Position numbers and translations under genes: made by a program. The notes below the pieces were generated by a model. The model was not told where the DNA came from and searched no databases. It worked only from the letters and a program-made list of their open reading frames with translations. This document shows positions 14,701 through 21,208 of a DNA stretch of 21,208 bases, piece after piece. The number at the start of each line of letters is the position of its first letter. Position 1 is the stretch's first letter. Origin of the DNA: JADHUC01 sp964617665 (GTDB lineage: Bacteria; Planctomycetota; Planctomycetia; Pirellulales; Pirellulaceae); assembly GCA_964617665.1 (NCBI GenBank), contig CAZUAH010000230.1, positions 1-21,208 of the forward strand, read 5' to 3'.

Positions 14701-15354
14701 GTGGCAAACTCGAAAATGATCTTGGAATTGGTTATCTCCGAAATGTTCGGGGAGAATGCGTTTATTGCTCACTTGGAAGGGCGCGACGACTGCGTGGTGA
14801 TTGACCCAGGGTTCGATGCTGATGGAATCATCAATCACATCGAGCAGAAGTCCCTCACGCCAGTCGCGATCCTAAATACGCACGGGCACGCGGATCATAT
14901 CGCAGGGAACGAGGGTCTGAAGCAGCGTTGGCCGGAATGCCCTCTGGTGATCGGCGCAGCAGAGGCATCAAAACTCGCCAATCCGGCTGAGAATCTGTCG
15001 GCAAACTTCGGGGTAGGGCTTGTCAGCCCCGCCGCGGATCATACGGTGCAAGACGGCGATACTTACGCTGCGGCCGGCTTCGACTTCCACGTGCTGGAGA
15101 CTCCGGGCCACTCGATCGGCCATGTCGTGTACTTGTGGAAGGGTGAATCGCCTTGGATCCTCTTCGATGGCGACATGCTGTTCCACGGCGGTATTGGCCG
15201 CGCGGATTTCCCCGATGGCGATCCGAACCAATTGCTCGAGTCGATCCGAACGAAACTATACACGCTGCCAAACGACACGATCGTCTGGCCAGGTCACGGC
15301 GATGCAACGACGATTGGCGACGAAAAGAAGTACAATCCCTTCGTGCGAGGGTAG
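14701..15354 (+). CDS. MBL-fold metallo-hydrolase, glyoxalase II-like
   Basis: The product is 217 residues with a GTG start, supported by GGGAG 7 bases upstream. It is a soluble cytoplasmic protein. The zinc-binding set of the metallo-beta-lactamase fold is complete: THGHADH (His61, His63, Asp65, His66), His137 in TPGHSIGH, Asp158 in FDGDMLF and His199 in WPGHGD. This matches the short glyoxalase II-like (YcbL-type) hydrolases, which lack the C-terminal helical domain of true GloB. The natural substrate may be a thioester such as lactoylglutathione, or another compound. The stop codon is only 3 bases from the start of the 5-oxoprolinase-type gene, so the two are almost certainly cotranscribed and perhaps linked in glutathione-like thiol or lactam metabolism. 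That functional link is inference. Confidence 0.88.
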   Translation: MANSKMILELVISEMFGENAFIAHLEGRDDCVVIDPGFDADGIINHIEQKSLTPVAILNTHGHADHIAGNEGLKQRWPECPLVIGAAEASKLANPAENLSANFGVGLVSPAADHTVQDGDTYAAAGFDFHVLETPGHSIGHVVYLWKGESPWILFDGDMLFHGGIGRADFPDGDPNQLLESIRTKLYTLPNDTIVWPGHGDATTIGDEKKYNPFVRG

Positions 15355-15357
15355 ATA

Positions 15358-18300
15358 TTGGACCAACGCTGGCAGTTCTGGATCGACGTGGGGGGAACGT
15401 TCACCGACTCCTTCGCGCGCCGCCCCGACGGGTCCTTGTTGCGCCGCAAAGTCCTGAGTTCCGGCGTGACGAAGGGGCGAATCGACGCGATTACCGATGG
15501 CGGCAAGACGGTCGTCGATCTCTCCCGTCGCGGCGAGCCCAATGCGTTCTGGGAAGGCTATCAGTTACGACTGCTCGATGCAGATGGTAACGCGGTCGGC
15601 AACGCCATCGTTGCGGGATTCGACACATCGACTGGCCGTATCACATTCGAAAAGCCACCCGTCGCCACGCCCTACGAGGGCCAGACGTATGAGCTTACGG
15701 CCAACGAAGAAGCGCCGGTGCTGGCAATCCGTTTCCTGATGGGCTTGCGGTTACAGGACGACATTCCGCCGCTGGCCCTAAAGCTGGGAACCACGCGGGG
15801 TACCAACGCACTGGTGACTCGTCGCGGGGCAAGAACCGCATTCGTTGCCACTCGCGGTTTTGCCGATATCCTGCTCATTGGGTACCAGAATCGTCCCCGC
15901 CTGTTCGATTTAACGATCCGAAAGCCCAAGCCGCTGTTCGACACGGTTGCCGAGATCGATGAACGTATCACGCCGGATGGTGAAGTCCTGGTTCGCCCCG
16001 ACGCGGAAGAGATTCGTGCCTCATTGGTGGAATTGCGCGAGCGCGGCATCGAATCACTGGCGGTGTGTCTGCTGAACGCCTATTGCCAACCCGAACACGA
16101 AATGTTGGTTGGCCAAATCGCACGCGACGTTGGCTTTACCGAAATCAGCCTCTCGAATGAAACTGCCCCGTTGGTCAAAATCGTGTCGCGCGGCGATACA
16201 ACCGTGGTGGATGCCTATCTGAACCCCGTTCTACGGTCGTACGTCGACAGGCTTCGCGAATCGTTGGATCTGGGCGCTGCGAGCGATATTCGTTTGCTGA
16301 CGTCAGCCGGCGGCTTGGTTCGTGCGGATCGGTTCGTCGGCAAGGACAGCATACTCTCCGGCCCCGCTGGCGGCGTCGTTGGGTTCTCGCGGGCGGCTCA
16401 AGCTGCGGGCTTCGAAAACGCTCTTGGCTTCGACATGGGCGGAACGAGCACTGATGTCTCGCGTTTCGATGGCCGCTTCGAGTTGGAGTACGAGACCAAG
16501 AAGGCCGGTGTACGCGTCGTTGCCCCGATGATGTCAATCGAGACGGTCGCAGCGGGCGGCGGGTCGATTTGCTGGTTCGATGGCGTCAAGCTCGCCGTCG
16601 GCCCGGACAGCGCAGACGCCGAACCGGGACCGGCCTGCTACGGTCGCGGTGGGCCGTTGACCGTGACGGACGTGAATCTGCATCTCGGCAAGCTGCTCCC
16701 GGGCTACTTCCCTTTTCCGCTCGATGTCGAGGCGGTCGGAGAACGTTTGAGGCAGCTTTGCGACGAGATCCATTCGGCCACGGGCAGACGCTATCGAACG
16801 CATGAGTTGGCCGAAGGTTTCTTGCAGGTGGCCAATGCGAACATGGCCAACGCGATCCGTTCGATCTCGATTGCCAAAGGCTACGACCCTCGTGATTATG
16901 TGCTGGTCGCATTCGGCGGTGCGGCTCCGCAGCACGCGTGTGCCGTGGCCGAGGAACTGGGCGTGGCAACTATCCTCAACCATCCGGACGCGGGAATACT
17001 AAGCGCATACGGGATCGGCTTGGCAGACGTCGTGAGACATCGAGTCGAAGGAGTCTACCGGGAGTATTGCGAGCAGACCGTTCGCGACATTGGGGAAGTC
17101 TTCGAACGGTTGACGGAAGACGGGTGCCGAGAAGTGGTCGCCGAAGGCGTCTCGAAAGACCGTATCGAAATAGTCCGCTCGCTCGACCTGCGCTACCAAG
17201 GGCTGGATGCCTTCCTGACGATTCCCGCTCCCGATGCGGGCACGTACGCGAAGGCGTACGAGCACGAACACCGACGCCGATACGGCTATGTGCACGAAAA
17301 TCGGCCATTGGAGATCGTTGCGGCAAGGGTCGAGATCGTGGGGCGATCCGGTACGCAGTTGTCGGCATCGGAACGAATGCCTCGGACGAATCCACAACCA
17401 TCCGAGACGACTCGATTGCATTTCGATGGCAAATGGCATGACGCCGCAGTGTATCGTCGAAACGACCAGCAACCGGGCGACGTGATCATGGGGCCTGCTA
17501 TCGTATCCGAAAGCGTTTCCACCACGGTGATCGACCCCGGCTGGAAGGCCGAAATGCTGTCCGGCGGCGAACTGCTACTGGGGAAAGAGGCGAAACTGAC
17601 AGGCAGGACTGCCAACTCGCCATCAACGATGGCCGATCCTGTGATGCTGGAGGTCTTCAACAATCAGTTCGCCGCGATCGCCGAACAGATGGGCATTACG
17701 CTGCGAAATACGTCCGTGAGCGTGAACGTCAAGGAGCGGCTCGATTTCAGTTGTGCCTTGTTTGCGCCGTCAGGCGATCTCGTGGTCAATGCTCCACACA
17801 TTCCGGTCCATCTGGGAGCGATGGGCGAGACGGTCAAACGCGTGATTGCCGACAACGCGCCGGTCCGTCCCAGCGATGTGTTTGTCACGAACGACCCGTA
17901 CCGTGGCGGCTCGCACGTGCCGGACGTGACCGTCGTAACTCCCGTTCACGACGCCGAATCGGGCCGGCTACTTTTTCTCACGGCAAGTCGTGCCCACCAT
18001 GCTGAAATCGGAGGCATCTCACCCGGTTCGATGCCTCCATTCTCCGAGAACCTCGCTGAAGAAGGCGTCGTAATTCGGAACTTCAAACTGGTCGACGCCG
18101 GTCGCTCTCGCATGGACGAATTGCGAAGGCTGCTCACATCAGGCGAATACCCATCACGAAATCCGAACGACAACCTGGCCGACGTTGCGGCTCAAGTCTC
18201 CGCAAACCAACAAGGCGTCAACGATCTTCTGGCACTTATCGAGCGCCACACACTCCCGGTTGTCGAAGCCTACATGTTCCACATTCAAGCCGCGGCCGAG

Positions 18301-19182
18301 CGCAAGATGCGAATAGCCCTCGCTCGGCTACCAGACGGGCGGCATGAATTCGCTGACCATTTGGACGACGGTTCACCAATCGCTGTGGCCATAACCATCG
18401 CCGGCGATTCGGCCACGATCGACTTCACCGGAACCGGGCCCGTGCTGCCAGGCAACCTGAACGCGAATCGCGCCATCGTCACCGCCGCCACAATGTACTG
18501 CCTACGGTGCCTGATCGACGAAGACATCCCGATGAACCAAGGTGTTCTGGCGCCTGTCCAAGTAATCCTGCCCGAGTGTTTGCTCAACCCACCGCAGCGG
18601 GAATCCCTGCGGGAATGTGCTGCAGTTGTGGGTGGCAATGTAGAGACATCGCAACGGGTCGTCGACGTGTTGCTGGGAGCGCTGCGTGTGGCGGCCGCCA
18701 GTCAGGGCACGATGAATAACGTGGTCTTCGGCGACAAGACCTTTGGCTACTACGAGACGATCTGTGGCGGAGCCGGCGCGACGCCCGATGGCCCAGGTGC
18801 CGACGCCGTCCATACGCACATGACGAACACGCGTCTGACCGATCCGGAGGTTATCGAACAGCGGTACCCGGTGCTCGTCCAGGAGTTCTCAATTCGCCGT
18901 GGTTCGGGCGGATCAGGGCAACGCCGTGGGGGAGATGGTGTTATTCGCCGCATTCAGTTCCTCAAACCGTTAGAGGTGTCGATTTTGTCGCAACGGCGCG
19001 GCGAACACGCGCCGTACGGCCTGGCAGGCGGCGAGCCGGGCATGCCTGGCAAGAATTCGTTTTTTCGATCTGACGGGACGACGGAAACGCTGCCCGCGTG
19101 CGCCCGATTCACTGCCGATCGTGGAGACGTGCTGACAATAGAGACGCCTGGAGGCGGCGGTTGGGGAGAACGTTCGACGTGA
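15358..19182 (+). CDS. Fused hydantoinase A/B protein (ATP-dependent 5-oxoprolinase type)
   Basis: The product is 1274 residues with a TTG start. GAGGG lies 6 bases upstream, and the N-terminus opens directly into the family motif (IDVGGTFTD, 9-17), so this start is well supported. Residues 1-740 are the HyuA half: the N-terminal acetate-kinase-like domain with DVGGTFTD, a second phosphate-binding motif DMGGTSTD at 359-366, GGGSICWFDG, and FGGAAPQHACAVAEELG. Residues 760-1274 are the HyuB half, with VNVKERLDFSCALF, TNDPYRGGSHVPDV and SRAHHAEIGGISPGSMPP. A fused A-B chain of this length is typical of 5-oxoprolinase (OPLAH), which opens 5-oxo-L-proline to glutamate using ATP. Hydantoinase or other lactam substrates remain possible. 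A Met in the linker at residue 758 falls where a separate HyuB would start. Confidence 0.93.
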   Translation: MDQRWQFWIDVGGTFTDSFARRPDGSLLRRKVLSSGVTKGRIDAITDGGKTVVDLSRRGEPNAFWEGYQLRLLDADGNAVGNAIVAGFDTSTGRITFEKPPVATPYEGQTYELTANEEAPVLAIRFLMGLRLQDDIPPLALKLGTTRGTNALVTRRGARTAFVATRGFADILLIGYQNRPRLFDLTIRKPKPLFDTVAEIDERITPDGEVLVRPDAEEIRASLVELRERGIESLAVCLLNAYCQPEHEMLVGQIARDVGFTEISLSNETAPLVKIVSRGDTTVVDAYLNPVLRSYVDRLRESLDLGAASDIRLLTSAGGLVRADRFVGKDSILSGPAGGVVGFSRAAQAAGFENALGFDMGGTSTDVSRFDGRFELEYETKKAGVRVVAPMMSIETVAAGGGSICWFDGVKLAVGPDSADAEPGPACYGRGGPLTVTDVNLHLGKLLPGYFPFPLDVEAVGERLRQLCDEIHSATGRRYRTHELAEGFLQVANANMANAIRSISIAKGYDPRDYVLVAFGGAAPQHACAVAEELGVATILNHPDAGILSAYGIGLADVVRHRVEGVYREYCEQTVRDIGEVFERLTEDGCREVVAEGVSKDRIEIVRSLDLRYQGLDAFLTIPAPDAGTYAKAYEHEHRRRYGYVHENRPLEIVAARVEIVGRSGTQLSASERMPRTNPQPSETTRLHFDGKWHDAAVYRRNDQQPGDVIMGPAIVSESVSTTVIDPGWKAEMLSGGELLLGKEAKLTGRTANSPSTMADPVMLEVFNNQFAAIAEQMGITLRNTSVSVNVKERLDFSCALFAPSGDLVVNAPHIPVHLGAMGETVKRVIADNAPVRPSDVFVTNDPYRGGSHVPDVTVVTPVHDAESGRLLFLTASRAHHAEIGGISPGSMPPFSENLAEEGVVIRNFKLVDAGRSRMDELRRLLTSGEYPSRNPNDNLADVAAQVSANQQGVNDLLALIERHTLPVVEAYMFHIQAAAERKMRIALARLPDGRHEFADHLDDGSPIAVAITIAGDSATIDFTGTGPVLPGNLNANRAIVTAATMYCLRCLIDEDIPMNQGVLAPVQVILPECLLNPPQRESLRECAAVVGGNVETSQRVVDVLLGALRVAAASQGTMNNVVFGDKTFGYYETICGGAGATPDGPGADAVHTHMTNTRLTDPEVIEQRYPVLVQEFSIRRGSGGSGQRRGGDGVIRRIQFLKPLEVSILSQRRGEHAPYGLAGGEPGMPGKNSFFRSDGTTETLPACARFTADRGDVLTIETPGGGGWGERST

Positions 19183-19255
19183 TTACGGCGTGGCACTCTG
19201 CTGCGTCTGAGAATGGCAAGGCGAAGCCCCGTATCTCCGAGAACAATCGCCGACC

Positions 19256-19285
19256 CTGGCAACTGCGCGGAAATCGCAATAGAAT
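19256..19285 (+). promoter_or_regulatory. Candidate promoter of gspE-gspF
   Basis: CTGGCA (19256-19261, 4 of 6 to TTGACA) and TAGAAT (19280-19285, 5 of 6 to TATAAT) are separated by 18 bases. They lie in the 167-base gap between the 5-oxoprolinase-type gene and gspE and would give a leader of about 58 bases before the GTG at 19350. Confidence 0.4.
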
Positions 19286-19349
19286 CTCTATATCGTCGTC
19301 AAGCGACCTTTTCTCTCTCTCGTTCCTCCTTGATCTTTATGGTGCGCCG

Positions 19350-20579
19350 GTGACAAAACTCTCATTTGCGAATCAGACTCAACGTGAACTTGCCGAACTG
19401 GATAGTTCAGGCACGGCCTATGCGACGGAGTTTGTGGACCAACTGCTGCGTGCCGCCAGAGAATTAGGTGTCAGCGATGTCCATCTGCAACCAACGGCGG
19501 ACGGCCTCGAAGTGCGCTGGCGTTTGGACGGCGTGTTGCAGGCAGTGGGCGTTTTCGCACGGGGCGAGGCGTCAGACGTGGTCACTCGCCTGAAAGTGAT
19601 GGCCGAGTTATTGACTTATCGCAGCGAAATACCGCAGGAAGGCCGCATCCGCGAATCGGCTGGCGAAGTGGAAATGCGCGTGAGCACTTTTCCGACGTTG
19701 CACGGCGAGCGGGCCGTGGTACGACTGTTTGCGGCAGAGCAGCAGTTCCTGCACCTGGAAGACCTGGGCTTGCCGAGCGAGGTTCACACGGCGTTGAAAC
19801 AGGACTTGGCCGAAACATCCGGGGCAATTCTGATCAGCGGCCCGGCGGGTAGCGGCAAGACGACGACCGCCTACGCCTCGCTTCGCGAGTTGGTGCGTGG
19901 CTCTCGTGGTCAAAAAAGCCTGGTATCGCTGGAGGATCCCATCGAAGTGGACGTCGAGGGTGCGGCACAATCGCAGGTGAATGAAGCCGCCGGTTTCGAT
20001 TTTCCAACTGGTCTGCGATCGTTGATGCGTCAGGACCCCGAGGTGATCTTTGTGGGAGAAGTGCGTGACCGGGTCACGGCCGAAACGGCTTTCCAAGCGG
20101 CTCTGACCGGGCACTTGGTGCTAACGACGTTTCATGCCGGCAGCGCGGCTGGCGTAATCAGCCGGCTTTCCGATATGGGTATCGAACCATATTTGCTCCG
20201 CAGCGGCATCTTGGCCATCCTCAGCCAACGCTTGGTCAGAAGACTGTGCAAGTGTGCCACGGACTGCGATGACGCGAAGGAGGGGCTCGGGTTGCCCGTG
20301 AAACGCTTTCGTGTCGAGGCAGGCTGCGACGACTGCCTGGGCACGGGTTATCGTGGTCGCATCGTATTGGCGGAGATACTTGAGGCTCGGCCAGATGAAT
20401 TGGGGCGGGCCATATTGTCTCGTAGCGATGCGTCGCAACTGGAACAACTGGCAATCAAGGCCGGCATGGTTCCGCGATGGTCACGCGCACTGGAGGCGGT
20501 CGAATCCGGCCTGACCAGCCCCCAAGAAGTTCGCCGCGTTTTTGGCTTCTCTGATAGCAATCTCGCTGTAGACCAGTAG
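19350..20579 (+). CDS. gspE: GspE/PilB-type secretion ATPase, short form
   Basis: The product is 409 residues from a GTG at 19350. The frame is open from 19098, but the extra residues overlap the previous gene and show no conserved pattern. It is the cytoplasmic hexameric ATPase of a type II secretion or type IV pilus-like machine. Seen in order: the N2 domain (ASDVHLQ-like VSDVHLQPTADGLEVRWRLDG, and IPQEGRI), Walker A GPAGSGKT at 164-171, the Asp box SLEDPIE, Walker B-like FVGEVRD, and the His box GHLVLTTFHAG. A cysteine-rich site (LCKCATDC ... CDDC) is followed by LGTGYRGR, where most relatives have two C-x-x-C pairs. The N1 domain that docks on GspL is absent, so this is a short form. The next gene, gspF, is the expected membrane partner. 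Confidence 0.92.
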   Translation: MTKLSFANQTQRELAELDSSGTAYATEFVDQLLRAARELGVSDVHLQPTADGLEVRWRLDGVLQAVGVFARGEASDVVTRLKVMAELLTYRSEIPQEGRIRESAGEVEMRVSTFPTLHGERAVVRLFAAEQQFLHLEDLGLPSEVHTALKQDLAETSGAILISGPAGSGKTTTAYASLRELVRGSRGQKSLVSLEDPIEVDVEGAAQSQVNEAAGFDFPTGLRSLMRQDPEVIFVGEVRDRVTAETAFQAALTGHLVLTTFHAGSAAGVISRLSDMGIEPYLLRSGILAILSQRLVRRLCKCATDCDDAKEGLGLPVKRFRVEAGCDDCLGTGYRGRIVLAEILEARPDELGRAILSRSDASQLEQLAIKAGMVPRWSRALEAVESGLTSPQEVRRVFGFSDSNLAVDQ

Positions 20580-20616
20580 AATATGTGTCTATTCTTGGAA
20601 CCGAAGGGATCACGTC

Positions 20617-21208
20617 TTGTCCGACCAGCCATCCGGCGCTCCATCGGCCATCACACTCGATCAACTCGTCGCACTGAATGACGAGATGGCAGCGTTGGCT
20701 CGCGCTGGCGTGCCATTGGAGAAAGGACTCATCCACGTAGGGGGCGACTTGCCGGGAAAGCTGGGGCGAATCACTACCCAGTTGGGGCAGCGATTGGAGG
20801 CTGGCGAGGAACTTGCCCATGCGCTGGCTACAGACGCGAGCCTGCCGCCAGCTTACCGAGCGATTGTGGCCGCGGGCATGAGGTCCGGACGATTGGCGGT
20901 CGCGTTGGAGGGAATGTCCTCGCTGATACGCCGCACATCGGAAACTCGCCGTCTTGTCACAGCGTCGCTGGTATATCCGCTGATGGTATTGGCAGTGGCC
21001 TACGGGCTGCTTGTGTTCACTGTGGTCAAGTGCTTCCCGCCCATTGAAGCTGCGTACGCCGACTTGGCGCGGCACGGCAGACCGCTCGCGCTGGTGCAAT
21101 GGTTTGTCGAGACTCTGCCTTTCTGGGGACCAAAACTGCCGCTACTACTTATCCAGCGCACGCACGAAGAACGCGTGAGGTTTGTGATTGCAGTAAATCA
21201 CGGGATTT
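20617..21208 (+). CDS. gspF: GspF-type inner-membrane secretion protein, 5' part
   Basis: The open frame starts with TTG at 20617, 7 bases after AAGGGA (20604-20609), and continues past the window end; 197 codons are visible. Translation gives a T2SSF-type domain: LARAGVPLEKGL, LGQRLEAGEELAHALA, LPPAYRAIVAAGMRSGRLAVALEGM and a transmembrane helix in SLVYPLMVLAVAYGLLVFTVV. The protein matches the first repeat of GspF/PilC, the inner-membrane platform of type II secretion and type IV pili, which is normally followed by a second similar repeat. It lies 37 bases after gspE and is surely cotranscribed. The usual pattern of the domain is present, with no truncation other than the window edge. Confidence 0.88.
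   Translation, partial: MSDQPSGAPSAITLDQLVALNDEMAALARAGVPLEKGLIHVGGDLPGKLGRITTQLGQRLEAGEELAHALATDASLPPAYRAIVAAGMRSGRLAVALEGMSSLIRRTSETRRLVTASLVYPLMVLAVAYGLLVFTVVKCFPPIEAAYADLARHGRPLALVQWFVETLPFWGPKLPLLLIQRTHEERVRFVIAVNHGI

Noticed and set aside
16175..16983. Overlapping minus-strand open frames opposite the hydantoinase gene
   Set aside because: Arg/Pro/Ser-rich shadow translations of a highly conserved gene; no motif or ribosome binding site.
19098..19349. Extended N-terminus of gspE
   Set aside because: The extra residues overlap the previous gene, are Arg-rich and unlike any GspE N1 domain.

Overview
The window looks like chromosomal DNA of a planctomycete, probably near Pirellula/Rhodopirellula. 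The evidence is indirect: a small protein with the NPYASP N-terminus common in that phylum, a DUF1571 secreted protein and a secreted protein of a type I associate with planctomycetes, outer-membrane assembly lipoproteins (BamD-like, LptE), a short GspE-type ATPase, moderately high GC, and frequent GTG/TTG starts. No rRNA, tRNA, CRISPR array or phage gene was recognised.

Left part (1-3202). The first 51 bases are the start of a minus-strand gene that runs off the window and resembles the DNA-binding N-terminus of an IS4-type transposase. After a gene-poor stretch come a membrane-anchored helix-hairpin-helix protein, two small minus-strand hypothetical genes in a likely operon, and a secreted protein of unknown function.

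Core (3394-11776). All genes are on the + strand: a diadenylate cyclase-domain protein, PhoH, a 7TM-HD (PgpH-type) phosphohydrolase, YbeY, a CorC/CNNM-type CBS protein, RecO, a TPR lipoprotein (BamD-like) and LptE. The order combines the firmicute run phoH-pgpH-ybeY...recO with the proteobacterial ybeZ-ybeY-ybeX run. A predicted c-di-AMP synthase and a predicted c-di-AMP hydrolase flank phoH, which suggests a local c-di-AMP make-and-break module. The hydrolase lacks most of the extracytoplasmic sensor region usual in its family. A nested palindromic repeat of about 89 bp fills the gap between pgpH and ybeY.

Right part (11829-21208). A Gfo/Idh/MocA-like oxidoreductase with an unusual N-terminal extension is followed by a convergent DUF1571 gene with a clear intrinsic terminator. 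A divergent pair then encodes a glyoxalase II-like metallo-hydrolase and a fused hydantoinase A/B (5-oxoprolinase-type) enzyme of 1274 residues. The window closes with gspE and the first 197 codons of gspF. The gspF fragment is open at the window edge.

The best candidates for something unusual are the c-di-AMP gene pair with its shortened sensor domain, the palindromic element, the Asp in place of the third zinc-binding His in YbeY, and the N-terminal extension on the oxidoreductase. All calls rest on reading the sequence alone, without database searches.
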